DNA of 64,000 bases. Origin: CALMEC01 sp964434425. GTDB lineage: Bacteria; Actinomycetota; Thermoleophilia; Miltoncostaeales; Miltoncostaeaceae. Positions 26,875 to 37,743 of this stretch are shown here, piece by piece (position 1 is the first letter of the stretch; every line of letters begins with the position of its first letter). The position numbers and the translations under genes are program-made. Under the pieces are notes generated by a model, which worked only from the letters and a program-made list of their open reading frames with translations, did not search any database and was not told the DNA's origin. The stretch covers positions 186,001 through 250,000 of the forward strand of contig CAYSVH010000002.1 in NCBI GenBank assembly GCA_964434425.1, given 5' to 3'.

Positions 26875-29295
26875 GTGACGACGTCCAACGACTCAGCCAC
26901 CGCTTCCGCGAGTTATGACGCCCAGGACATCACCGTCCTCGAGGGCCTCGAAGCGGTCAGAAAACGCCCCGGCATGTACATCGGGGACACCACCCACCGG
27001 GGTCTCCACCACCTCGTGTACGAGATCGTCGACAACAGCGTCGACGAGGCTATGGCGGGCTACTGTGACCACATCGAGGTCACGCTCCTGCCCGACGGAT
27101 CGTGCACCGCGTCCGACAACGGCCGCGGCATTCCCGTGGCGACCATGGACGGACAGGACGGCAAGAGCGCCCTCGAGGTCGTCCTCACCGTGCTCCACGC
27201 CGGCGGCAAGTTCGGTGGTGAGGGGTACAAGGTCTCCGGTGGACTCCACGGCGTCGGCGTGTCGGTGGTGAACGCGCTCTCCGAGGAACTCCGCGCCGAG
27301 ATCCACCGCGACGGTCACGTATGGCGTCAGACCTACCTCAACGGAGGTCACGCACAGGGCCCCATCGAGCAGGGCGAGCCCTCCGGCCGCACGGGTACGC
27401 AGATCTCGTTCAAGCCGGACCCCGCGATCTTCCCGGATCCCGAGTTCGACTACGACACCCTCGCACAGCGGTTCCGCGACACCGCGTTCCTCACGAAGGG
27501 CCTCACCATCCGTCTCGTGGACGAGCGGGGTGAGGGCCGGTCCGACACCTTCTTCGCCGAGGGCGGCATCGTCGACTTCGTGCGCCACATCAACGAGCGC
27601 GGCCGCGACGCCCTGCAGAAGGACGTCGTCTACTTCGAGGCCGAGGGGCCCGAGGGACAGATCGAGGTCGCCATGCAGTGGACCGGCGGTTTCACCGAGG
27701 CCGTCCACAGCTACGCGAACAACATCAACACGCACGAGGGCGGCACCCATCTGTCGGGCTTCCGCACGGCCCTCACCGGAACCCTCAACGCGTACGCGCG
27801 CGAGAAGGGGTTCCTCAAGGAGAAGGACGACAACCTCGACGGCTCCGACACCCGCGAGGGTCTCACCGCGATCATCGCCGTCAAGCTCCGCGAGCCGCAG
27901 TTCGAGGGGCAGACCAAGACGAAGCTCGGCAACTCCGAGATCCAGGGCTTCGCCGCCCGCGTGGTCAACGAGCGCTTCCGCGAGTACCTCGAGGAGCACC
28001 CCGCCGAGGCCAAGGTCATCTGCAACAAGGCCATCTCCGCCGCGCAGGCTCGCCTTGCCGCACGTAAAGCACGTGACCTCGCACGCCGGAAGGGTGCGCT
28101 CGACACGGCTCTGCCCGGCAAGCTCCACGACTGCTCCGACCGCGACCCGGAGGGCACCGAGCTCTTCCTCGTCGAGGGCGACTCCGCCGGCGGTTCCGCC
28201 GTCCAGGCACGCCAGGCCAGCTTCCAGGCGATCCTCCCGCTGCGCGGGAAGATCATCAACGTCGAGAAGGCCCGGTTCGACAAGGTCCTCTCCAACACCG
28301 AGATCCAGGCGATCATCGGTGCCATGGGCACGGGCATCGGCGAGGAGTTCAACCTCGACAAGGCCCGGTATCACAAGCTGATCCTGATGACGGACGCCGA
28401 CGTGGACGGCGCGCACATCCGCACGCTGATCCTCACGTTCCTCTTCCGCCACATGCGTGAGCTGATCGAGGCCGGCTACGTCTATATCGCCTGTCCGCCG
28501 CTCTACAAGGTGAAGCTGGGCAATCAGGAGCAGTACATCGAGAAGGAGCCGGAGCTCGAGGACTGGCTGCTTGACCGCAACGCCTCCGACATCCAGGTGC
28601 ACCCCGCCGACGGGCCCGCCGTCTCCATGTCGAAGTCCCGTTTCCAGCGCTACCAGCGCCTGCTGCGCGAACACGACGGCTGGGCGGCCGCGCTCCGTGG
28701 CACATACGGGCACGGCGTCACCGACTTCCTCCAGGTCACCGGCCTCGTCGAGCGGGAGCCCGCCGACCTCGACGCCCTCGCCGACGCGGTGGCGAGGGCG
28801 ACCACCGCCACCAGCACCCTCTCCGTGGTGTCGAAGGACGAGGCCCGCGGTGTCGTCCAGGCGCGTTCGGTCGAGACCCGCACGGGTGAGGCCCGCACGG
28901 CCTCCATCCCGCTCGAGATCTTCCAGGCGCGTGATCTCGTCAAGCTGCGCCAGTCCCGTGCCGCCCTTCGCGAGCAGGTGGGCGACGCGCCCTTCGTCGT
29001 GCGTCGTGGCGCACGTTCCCGTGATGCGGCCACCTTCGACGACCTTGCGGCCACGATCCTGGAGCTCTCACGGGAGGGCATCCAGCTCAGCCGTTTCAAG
29101 GGTCTGGGTGAGATGAACTACGAGCAGCTCTGGGAGACCACGATGGATCCCGAGCGGCGCATCCTGCAGCAGGTCGACCTCGAGGACGCGCTGGCGGCCC
29201 ACGATCTGTTCTCGGTCCTCATGGGGGACCAGGTCGAGCCGCGACGTGAGTTCATCGAGACCAACGCCCAGAAGGTCAAGAATCTTGACGTCTAG
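26875..29295 (+). CDS. gyrB: DNA gyrase subunit B (long form)
   Basis: 806 residues. The GHKL ATPase shows YEIVDNSVDEAMAGYCDHI and GGLHGVGVSVVNALSE, and the TOPRIM has LFLVEGDSAGGSA (~430) and DADVDGAHIRTL (~508). Between QEQYIEKEPELEDW (~555) and SRFKGLGEMN (~739) lies about 180 residues where short GyrBs have a few dozen. The protein is thus as long as the E. coli subunit and carries a C-terminal insertion uncommon in actinobacteria. GTG 26875 follows AGGAG closely, and a TACCCT -10-like element sits at 26859-26864. It is immediately followed by a 37-codon ORF. Confidence 0.96.
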   Translation: MTTSNDSATASASYDAQDITVLEGLEAVRKRPGMYIGDTTHRGLHHLVYEIVDNSVDEAMAGYCDHIEVTLLPDGSCTASDNGRGIPVATMDGQDGKSALEVVLTVLHAGGKFGGEGYKVSGGLHGVGVSVVNALSEELRAEIHRDGHVWRQTYLNGGHAQGPIEQGEPSGRTGTQISFKPDPAIFPDPEFDYDTLAQRFRDTAFLTKGLTIRLVDERGEGRSDTFFAEGGIVDFVRHINERGRDALQKDVVYFEAEGPEGQIEVAMQWTGGFTEAVHSYANNINTHEGGTHLSGFRTALTGTLNAYAREKGFLKEKDDNLDGSDTREGLTAIIAVKLREPQFEGQTKTKLGNSEIQGFAARVVNERFREYLEEHPAEAKVICNKAISAAQARLAARKARDLARRKGALDTALPGKLHDCSDRDPEGTELFLVEGDSAGGSAVQARQASFQAILPLRGKIINVEKARFDKVLSNTEIQAIIGAMGTGIGEEFNLDKARYHKLILMTDADVDGAHIRTLILTFLFRHMRELIEAGYVYIACPPLYKVKLGNQEQYIEKEPELEDWLLDRNASDIQVHPADGPAVSMSKSRFQRYQRLLREHDGWAAALRGTYGHGVTDFLQVTGLVEREPADLDALADAVARATTATSTLSVVSKDEARGVVQARSVETRTGEARTASIPLEIFQARDLVKLRQSRAALREQVGDAPFVVRRGARSRDAATFDDLAATILELSREGIQLSRFKGLGEMNYEQLWETTMDPERRILQQVDLEDALAAHDLFSVLMGDQVEPRREFIETNAQKVKNLDV

Positions 29296-29408
29296 ATGAA
29301 TCAGCCATCCAGCGACCGACGGCCTGCGGGTCGTGTCGCAAACGTCCACGGCTGCCCGCGCATCGGATCGGCGGCCGCATCGTCAGCGGAGAATGAGGTG
29401 AACGCCTA

Positions 29409-29409
<1 letters not shown>
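29296..29409 (+). CDS. Putative 37-residue small protein between gyrB and gyrA
   Basis: The ATG directly follows the gyrB TAG with no spacing, and its own TAG (29407-29409) shares a base with the gyrA GTG at 29409. The ORF therefore fills the gyrB-gyrA gap exactly. The product starts MNQPSSDRRPAGRVANVHG and contains one Cys. It is hydrophilic, with no membrane segment and no recognised family. Translation could follow re-initiation after gyrB, and it could couple gyrA translation to gyrB. Chance occurrence in a GC-rich gap is possible; no separate ribosome-binding site precedes it, although gyrB codons could serve. Confidence 0.4.
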
Positions 29410-31946
<2,537 letters not shown>

Positions 31947-31986
31947 TCGGGCGACGATCCTCCGGGATCGCCGACATCGACATCGC

Positions 31987-32020
31987 GACATCGAGGGGCG
32001 GGCGACCGCCTCTCGATGTC
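31987..32020 (+). terminator. Hairpin after gyrA
   Basis: Arms GACATCGAGGGGCGG (31987-32001) and CCGCCTCTCGATGTC (32006-32020) pair with a single mismatch around a GCGA tetraloop. There is no U-tract, as is common in high-GC actinobacteria. It lies 40 nt after the gyrA stop. Confidence 0.7.
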
Positions 32021-32077
32021 GGTCCTCCGGCGATGCCACCGATACCGCATCGTGGTCGACGCATGTCGGCACGGCGG

Positions 32078-32083
32078 TACCCT
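32078..32083 (+). promoter_or_regulatory. Putative -10 element, leaderless
   Basis: TACCCT ends 7 nt before GTG 32091. Confidence 0.4.
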
Positions 32084-32090
32084 GTGAGGG

Positions 32091-32681
32091 GTGGATGCCC
32101 TCTGGTCACACGGGTACGTGACATCGCGCGATGCGGCGACGGACGCCCTCCGTCATCCGCGGATCCTCGCCGTGGCGGCCGCGGCCCATGCCGCCGCGCT
32201 CACCGATCCCCACTTCGGTCCCGCACACGTCCGGGACGGGTCGGCCGCCCTCTTCCGCGAGGTGCAGACCGCGTGGTCCGATCGCGACCGCGCCCGGCTC
32301 AGGGATCTGGTCGCCCCGGATCTGATGAGTCTGTGGGACGAGCACCTCGACGACTTCGCCGCGAAGGGGTGGGTCAACCACGTGGAGGTCCACTCGGTGG
32401 GCATCGAGTACGTCGGGTTGATCAATCACCGCGACCCGCGGACCGATCGCGTCGTCGTGCGCATCTCGGCCCACATGGACGACTACGTCACGGACGCCGG
32501 GGGAACGGTGATCCCGCACAACGGCAACCCCGGCCGGGAGTCGTGGCTCCGGGAGTACTGGACCCTCGCGCCCCTCGGGGCGGGATGGCAGCTCGTCCTC
32601 ATCGAACAGGACGAGGAGGGTCTCCACAACCTGACCGACCCCGTGCGGCCACTCCCCGGACCGGCGGTGACCGACGCGTGA
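32091..32681 (+). CDS. Tim44-like domain protein (single domain)
   Basis: 196 residues, no signal peptide or membrane segment. A Tim44/NTF2-like domain spans about residues 35-180: LFREVQTAWSDRDRARLRDLVAPDLMSLW, WVNHVEVHSVGIEYVGLIN, and the shared ending VIPHNGNPGRESWLREYWTL. It closely resembles the first Tim44 domain of the next, larger protein and is its paralogue. Bacterial Tim44-like proteins are mostly uncharacterised; mitochondrial Tim44 tethers the import motor. Start GTG 32091 is supported by the -10 element 7 nt upstream. Function unknown. Confidence 0.75.
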   Translation: MDALWSHGYVTSRDAATDALRHPRILAVAAAAHAAALTDPHFGPAHVRDGSAALFREVQTAWSDRDRARLRDLVAPDLMSLWDEHLDDFAAKGWVNHVEVHSVGIEYVGLINHRDPRTDRVVVRISAHMDDYVTDAGGTVIPHNGNPGRESWLREYWTLAPLGAGWQLVLIEQDEEGLHNLTDPVRPLPGPAVTDA

Positions 32682-32690
32682 TCATCCCCA

Positions 32691-32696
32691 TAGAAT
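32691..32696 (+). promoter_or_regulatory. Putative -10 element, leaderless
   Basis: TAGAAT ends 7 nt before GTG 32704. It overlaps the in-frame ATG at 32695, arguing against that ATG as the start. Confidence 0.5.
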
Positions 32697-32703
32697 GCGC
32701 CGC

Positions 32704-34125
32704 GTGATCCGCGGCTCCCGATCCCTCGCCCTGCTCGCCGCTCCGGCGGCGGTTCTTCTCTCTCCATCGGGTGCGTTCGGCGCGGCCGGAGGTGGAACCG
32801 GCGGATTCGGTGGCGGTGGTGGCGGCGGTGGCGGCGGATTCGGTGGCGGTGGTGGCAGCGGGGGTTTCGGCGGCGGCTACGGCGGTGAGTACACCCTTGG
32901 TCCCCGGGGTACGGTGATCGCGATGGGGCTCATCATCGCGTTCTTCCTCGCCGTCTGGATCGTCGGCATGATCGCCGCCAAGGCCGCCCGAAGGGCGGCC
33001 ACGTGGTCCCGCGAGCACGCGGAACACCGCGACCGGACGACCAACCGGGCGCGCACGGAACGACGACGCGCCATCGCCACCGCCTCCGCCACGGCGGCGG
33101 GAGATGACCCCTACTTCGATCAGGCCGCCGTCCTCACCGGCGCCGAGCGGTTGTTCCGCCGGGTGCAGTCGGCGTGGCAGGCGCGGGACGTGGAGCTCCT
33201 GAAAACCATGGTCGCCCCCGATCTCATCGTGGAATGGAAACGTCGACTGGACGATTTCGCCCGGCGCGGATGGGTGAACCACATCGAGATCCACGACCTC
33301 GTCGTGGAGTACGTGGGCCTCGTCAACCGCGACGACGATGACGATGATCGTGTCGTCGTGCGCGTCGCCGCCTGGATGGACGACTACGTGGTCGACCGTT
33401 TCAAGCGCGTCATCCCCCACAACGACAACCCCGCCCAGGAGTCCTGGCTCCGGGAGTACTGGACGCTCCGGCCGACCGCCGACGGCGAATGGCGACTCGT
33501 CTCGATCGAGCAGGACATCGAGGGAGAGCACAATCTCTACGCGCCGCTCATCGCCCTGCCGGACGAGGATCTGGCGGGTCTGCGCGACGAGGCCGCCGTT
33601 GAGCACGCGCAGGCGAACGCCACGGCTCCCGGCACGAACCTCGGCGAGCTCGTCGACGTCGACTTCGACGACGATGCCATGCTGCAGGCACGTGATCTGG
33701 CTCTGGTGGACGGTCGGGTCGATCCGGACGTCATCGCGGTGTCCGTCCGCCGCCTCGTCGCGGCGTGGGCGGAGGCCATCGACGGTGACGACGACGCCCT
33801 GCTCGCCATCGCGCCCCGGCTCATCGTCGACGAGATGCTCCGCCCCGCCGGCCCCTCGTCCCGGCTCGTGGTCCGCGGCCCGCGGGTGAAGGACGTCACG
33901 GTCCGCAGCGTGGTTCGCGCCCAGCCGGTGTCGGTCGTGGTCGACGTCGCCATGGAGGGCGTCCGCTACGTGGAGGACCGCGACACCGTGGTGGTGCTCT
34001 CGGGCGACTCACGTCGACGCGTCGCGTTCGTTGAGCGCTTCGTGCTACGCCTGTCGGACGATGATCCCGCGGTTCCGTGGCGTCTGGCCAAGGCCCAGGT
34101 GCTGGTGCACGCGACCGGGGCCTGA
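32704..34125 (+). CDS. Membrane protein with signal peptide, Gly-rich loop and two Tim44-like domains
   Basis: 473 residues from GTG 32704; an ATG at 32695 lies within the promoter. A cleavable signal peptide (LALLAAPAAVLLSPSGAFG) is followed by a ~45-residue Gly-rich segment of GGGGGFGG repeats. One membrane helix follows (GLIIAFFLAVWIVGMIA), then a basic linker. A first Tim44-like domain (~130-300) and a second, divergent one (~325-470) complete it. This is the usual bacterial Tim44-like layout with the domain facing the cytoplasm. The role is unknown; it may dock soluble partners, perhaps the single-domain paralogue next door. Confidence 0.75.
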   Translation: MIRGSRSLALLAAPAAVLLSPSGAFGAAGGGTGGFGGGGGGGGGGFGGGGGSGGFGGGYGGEYTLGPRGTVIAMGLIIAFFLAVWIVGMIAAKAARRAATWSREHAEHRDRTTNRARTERRRAIATASATAAGDDPYFDQAAVLTGAERLFRRVQSAWQARDVELLKTMVAPDLIVEWKRRLDDFARRGWVNHIEIHDLVVEYVGLVNRDDDDDDRVVVRVAAWMDDYVVDRFKRVIPHNDNPAQESWLREYWTLRPTADGEWRLVSIEQDIEGEHNLYAPLIALPDEDLAGLRDEAAVEHAQANATAPGTNLGELVDVDFDDDAMLQARDLALVDGRVDPDVIAVSVRRLVAAWAEAIDGDDDALLAIAPRLIVDEMLRPAGPSSRLVVRGPRVKDVTVRSVVRAQPVSVVVDVAMEGVRYVEDRDTVVVLSGDSRRRVAFVERFVLRLSDDDPAVPWRLAKAQVLVHATGA

Positions 34126-34220
34126 TCGGATCCCGACCCGCGCCGTGCGGCGATGCGCGTCGGATCCGGTCGGTCGTTCCCCTGTCGGAGCACGTCGCCC
34201 GCGTCTCGGACCGAGGCCGC

Positions 34221-34226
34221 TAAGCT
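34221..34226 (+). promoter_or_regulatory. Putative -10 element of uORF/diguanylate cyclase operon
   Basis: TAAGCT ends 8 nt before an ATG at 34235 that opens a short ORF leading into the cyclase gene. Confidence 0.45.
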
Positions 34227-34234
34227 CTTCGCGG

Positions 34235-34333
34235 ATGTGTCAGGCCGCTTGGACGACGATGGGTGCGGGCGACATGGCGGGAAGCTGTTCGAAGGACATC
34301 ACGCACGTACGTGAGTGCGGGAGCCGCCGGTGA
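34235..34333 (+). CDS. Putative leaderless 32-residue ORF coupled to diguanylate cyclase
   Basis: This ATG lies 8 nt after TAAGCT and opens a 32-codon frame beginning MCQAAWTTMGAGDMAGSCSK. Its TGA (34331-34333) overlaps the GTG at 34330 as GTGA, the same coupling used between genes throughout the window. The peptide has three Cys and no recognised domain. It could be a leader peptide that sets translation of the cyclase, or it could be a small protein. It could also be an artefact if the real cyclase start is GTG 34315. Confidence 0.4.
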   Translation: MCQAAWTTMGAGDMAGSCSKDITHVRECGSRR

Positions 34334-35457
34334 CTCCCTCACCGGACGGCGGCGTCGTGCGCCGGGTGCCGGATCTCGTCGCTGATGATCGACCGTTCGA
34401 GCGGGGGTCACCGGACACGGTCTGGACCACCACCGATCCACCTCGGGCGATCCGCGCCATGGGGTTCCTCTTCGTCCTGGCGGGCTTCGTGCTCCTCGGC
34501 AGCTCGATCCTCGAGCGGGTCATCGGCGTCGCACGTGGCGAGGCCGTCGTCGACGTCTCCCAGATCGTCGTGGTGGTCGTTCCCATCGCCCTCGGGGTCA
34601 TCGGGCTGGGCGTGGTGCTCCGTCTCCTCGCCCACCGAATCCCGCCCGTCGCCGCCCTCATCGGGCCGCTCCTGGGCGTCGCCCTCGTGGTGGCGCTCAA
34701 CCTTCTCACCAACGACGCAACGGCGGGTGCGCAGGTCGCCCTCCTCCTCCCGGTCGTCTACGCGGCCGCCTATCTGGAGCGCCGCGGCACCGTACTCGTC
34801 ACGGCGTGCTCCGTCGCGGGCCTCATCGCGGTGGCGGTGATCATCCTCCCCGCATCCGCGGCCTTCCAGGACGCGGTCTTCGGATCGGTCATCGCCGTGC
34901 TGGCGGGGATGTCGGTCGCGCACGCGCGTCGCCAACGTGAGCGTGGACTCGCCGAGCTCCGGCGACGTGCCGACATCGACGCGCTGACCGGCGCGTGGCT
35001 GCGCCACGTTCTCGACGCCGCCATCCGGCGGCTGGTCGACGAGCCGGCCTCGGTCGAGGGGGCGGCCCTCATCATCATCGACGTCGACCATTTCAAGTCC
35101 ATCAACGACCGGGAGGGGCACACCGCGGGCGATGCCGCGCTCCGCCACGTGGTGAGCGTGCTGCGTGGCAACGTCCGCCCGGCCGACCTCATCAGCCGCG
35201 TCGGAGGCGACGAGTTCGCCGTCCTCTTTCCGGAGTGCTCTCGGGACTCGGCGATGGAGCGTGCCGAGGCGGTGCTCGGGGAGCTCCGTGCGAACCCGGT
35301 GCATCTCGGTGGCCGGCTCGTTCCCTTGTCGGCGAGCGTGGGTGTGGCCCACTGTCCCGACAACGCACGAAGCGTCGACGAGCTCTACCGGGCCGCGGAC
35401 GAGGGCCTCTACCACGCGAAGCGTGCCGGGCGCGACCGCCTGGGAGTGCCGGCATGA
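34330..35457 (+). CDS. Membrane-bound diguanylate cyclase (GGDEF)
   Basis: 375 residues from GTG 34330 (GTG 34315 is the alternative). A ~40-residue cytoplasmic leader is followed by about six membrane segments (residues ~45-200), then a GGDEF domain with DIDALTGAWLRHVLDAAI, DVDHFKSINDREGHTAGD and the intact active-site RVGGDEFAVLF. An RxxD inhibitory site is not obvious. It should make cyclic di-GMP from two GTP. The membrane part is an unknown sensor. The next gene is a second cyclase overlapping by 4 bases (ATGA). No EAL or HD-GYP phosphodiesterase is in the window. Confidence 0.9.
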   Translation: MTPSPDGGVVRRVPDLVADDRPFERGSPDTVWTTTDPPRAIRAMGFLFVLAGFVLLGSSILERVIGVARGEAVVDVSQIVVVVVPIALGVIGLGVVLRLLAHRIPPVAALIGPLLGVALVVALNLLTNDATAGAQVALLLPVVYAAAYLERRGTVLVTACSVAGLIAVAVIILPASAAFQDAVFGSVIAVLAGMSVAHARRQRERGLAELRRRADIDALTGAWLRHVLDAAIRRLVDEPASVEGAALIIIDVDHFKSINDREGHTAGDAALRHVVSVLRGNVRPADLISRVGGDEFAVLFPECSRDSAMERAEAVLGELRANPVHLGGRLVPLSASVGVAHCPDNARSVDELYRAADEGLYHAKRAGRDRLGVPA

Positions 35458-36542
35458 CGGGGACCCAGAGCCGCGCTCACCGGACGGCGGGACTCCAGAC
35501 TCGCGAGCCGTTGGAGGCGGCGCGTCTGGCCAGTTCACTGCTCGGTGTCGCGGCCGTGCTGCTCTTCATGAAGAACTGGACGTCGCTGCTGCTGTTCGGA
35601 TCGACCGAACCCGACGGCCGGGAGGTCTCGGGCGCGACCCTCATCCTCACGAGCGTGGTCGTGCCGGCGGCGCTCCTGCTTGTGGCGCTCGTCCTGCGCG
35701 ACGAGACCGTGGCGCGGTGGGGGTTCACCGGGTTCGTCACCGCGGCCATGATCCTCGCCCTCACCGGAGCGGTGATCCTGGGCACGGGCGACGACTCGGC
35801 GGGGGCGCAGGCGTTCTTCGTCCTGCCCATGATCTGGGCGGCGTTCTACCTGCGCCCGCTCGGCTTCGTCCTCATCGCCCTCGCCGCGGCTGCGATGATG
35901 GTGGTGGTTGCGCAGGTCGTCACACCCGGCGGGATCGCCGGCGGCGTGCTCTTCCTCATCGCGGCGGTTCTCACCACCGGTGTCCTGATCTTCCGGGAAC
36001 GGCGTGCGACCGAGGTCACCGAGCAGCTGCTCGAGATCCAGGCGAACACGGATGCGCTCACGGGACTCTCGTCGCGGCGCGTCCTCGACGAGGCGCTCGA
36101 CCGCGGTCTGATGACCCCGGGGCATCGTCTGAGCCTGCTCCTGATCGACATCGACCACTTCAAGTCCATCAATGACCACGGCGGTCACCTGGCGGGCGAC
36201 AACGCCCTTCGTGCCGTCGCGTCTCTGATCGGTGGTGCGGCGGGGCCGTCCGACGTCGCATGCCGGATGGGGGGCGACGAGTTCGCCCTGCTTCTCATCG
36301 ACCTGGACGAGGACGACGCGCTCACGATCGCCGAGCGGCTCTGCTCCCTGGCCCGTGAGATCGCGATCCCGTCCGGCGCCGGCCTTCGGGGCGACGGCCG
36401 GATGTCGGTCAGCGTCGGCGTCGCCCGGGCCCCCGGTGACGCCCGCGACGTCGCCGCCCTCTACGAGGCGGCGGACCGCCGGCTGTACGCCGCCAAAGCA
36501 CGGGGTCGGGCACGGGTCGTCGTCGTGGACCGCGCTGAGTAG
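35454..36542 (+). CDS. Membrane-bound diguanylate cyclase (GGDEF), second copy
   Basis: 362 residues from ATG 35454. It has six hydrophobic segments (about 25-180), a short coiled linker (ERRATEVTEQLLEIQANTDAL), and a GGDEF domain with DIDHFKSINDHGGHLAGD and CRMGGDEFALLL. It shares topology and GGDEF sequence with the upstream cyclase, so the pair is a tandem duplication with diverged membrane sensors. Both catalytic motifs are intact, so two active enzymes are predicted. Confidence 0.9.
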   Translation: MTGTQSRAHRTAGLQTREPLEAARLASSLLGVAAVLLFMKNWTSLLLFGSTEPDGREVSGATLILTSVVVPAALLLVALVLRDETVARWGFTGFVTAAMILALTGAVILGTGDDSAGAQAFFVLPMIWAAFYLRPLGFVLIALAAAAMMVVVAQVVTPGGIAGGVLFLIAAVLTTGVLIFRERRATEVTEQLLEIQANTDALTGLSSRRVLDEALDRGLMTPGHRLSLLLIDIDHFKSINDHGGHLAGDNALRAVASLIGGAAGPSDVACRMGGDEFALLLIDLDEDDALTIAERLCSLAREIAIPSGAGLRGDGRMSVSVGVARAPGDARDVAALYEAADRRLYAAKARGRARVVVVDRAE

Positions 36543-36669
36543 GCGATCCGCTACCGGAGCGCCATGCGGTCCTCGCCTCGGGGATCAGCCGCCGCCGAGG
36601 ACGTGTGCGATCTGAGTCCGCCGGCCATCCGGGAGACGCTGCCCGCCGAGGCGGGTGGCCCCGCCGCGG

Positions 36670-37671
36670 CTACTCGTAGACGACGACGTCCGGAGCCGGG
36701 TCCAGGCTCATGACCTCGTCGGGGGTCATGACGCGCTGGCCGTACTCGACGTCCTCTTCGTAGAAGAGCTTGAAGCCGTAGGGGAAGGTCTTGCCGCGCT
36801 CCGGGCTCGTGATGCTGGCGTAGGTAGCCGTCTTCTGCTCCGGTGTGCCGAAACCGTCCACGTTGAACGCGATGGCGACGCCCGGCCGGTCGACCACCTG
36901 GGAGCGGTCCTTCAGTTGGTAGTCCTTGAACTGGTGGACGATCAGCGCCTTCTGAGGAAGGTTGTGCTCGTCGACGATCTCCTGGAGGTACTGCGAGACC
37001 TCGTTGATCTCCTGGGCCGTGATCGTCCCGATCACCTGGCCCGGCACCTTGTCCTTGGGCACGGACCACTCGGGGTCGAGCGCCAGCGACACATCGGGCA
37101 TCTCGAGGTACTTGCGCAGGGCCTTCACCTCGTCCATCCACTTCGCGTGACCGGGCTGGATGTCGAGGATGAGGATCGCCCCGTTCTGGCGGGCGGCGCT
37201 CAGGTACTCGTCGATGGCCTCGCTGCTGTAGCGCGTGCTGTAGAGGCCCGTCGTCGTGGGATGGGGGTGGGCCATCGTCGCGATGAGCTCCAGTGCCGGC
37301 ATCACCGGTTTGTCGCCGATGTCGTACGACGGGACCACGCGGGACACGAGACGGTCGGCTGCCTGGGTCGGCGTTCCGACGCCGAGGTCACCCAGCTTGG
37401 ACTCTCCGTACGGCGCCCCGAAGGTGGCGACGATGCGGAACGTCGGCAGAAGCGTGCGGTGGCCGTCGCGGTACGTGGGTCCGGTGACCTCGGCCCCCGG
37501 GTTGTGGGCGTCGGCCGTGCTGTGCTTGTCCGGGCCCAGCAGGTTGGTGGCGCTCACGGCGACGAGGCCGACGATCGCAGCGGCCACGATCGCGGCACCG
37601 ATACGACGACGCCGAGTCTGGCGTCGACGCGCCCGGCGGCGCTCAACTCGATCATCACGATGGAATTCCAC
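36670..37671 (-). CDS. Exported/membrane-anchored protein of unknown function
   Basis: 333 residues from GTG 37671. A highly basic N-terminus (RRRARRRQTRRRR) precedes one membrane segment (IGAAIVAAAIVGLVAVSAT), so the bulk is extracytoplasmic. The soluble part has alternating strands and helices suggestive of a TIM barrel, including AILILDIQPGHAKW, VSLALDPEWSVP and LPQKALIVHQF. These resemble polysaccharide-active barrels but no catalytic signature is identified. It lies on the minus strand between converging cyclases and Ku, with no clear operon partner. Confidence 0.65.
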   Translation of the reverse strand: MEFHRDDRVERRRARRRQTRRRRIGAAIVAAAIVGLVAVSATNLLGPDKHSTADAHNPGAEVTGPTYRDGHRTLLPTFRIVATFGAPYGESKLGDLGVGTPTQAADRLVSRVVPSYDIGDKPVMPALELIATMAHPHPTTTGLYSTRYSSEAIDEYLSAARQNGAILILDIQPGHAKWMDEVKALRKYLEMPDVSLALDPEWSVPKDKVPGQVIGTITAQEINEVSQYLQEIVDEHNLPQKALIVHQFKDYQLKDRSQVVDRPGVAIAFNVDGFGTPEQKTATYASITSPERGKTFPYGFKLFYEEDVEYGQRVMTPDEVMSLDPAPDVVVYE

Positions 37672-37743
37672 GGGCTGGGGATCATCCCACGTTCACGGGG
37701 AAAACGCAAAGGACAATCGGCCGCGGTGTCGAAACCCGGTCAT

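Noticed and set aside
31987..32002. GGGGCGGGCG in the gyrA hairpin as a tenth repeat core
   Set aside because: Matches only ten bases and sits in a short terminator stem; the WGGAT half and flanking arms are absent.
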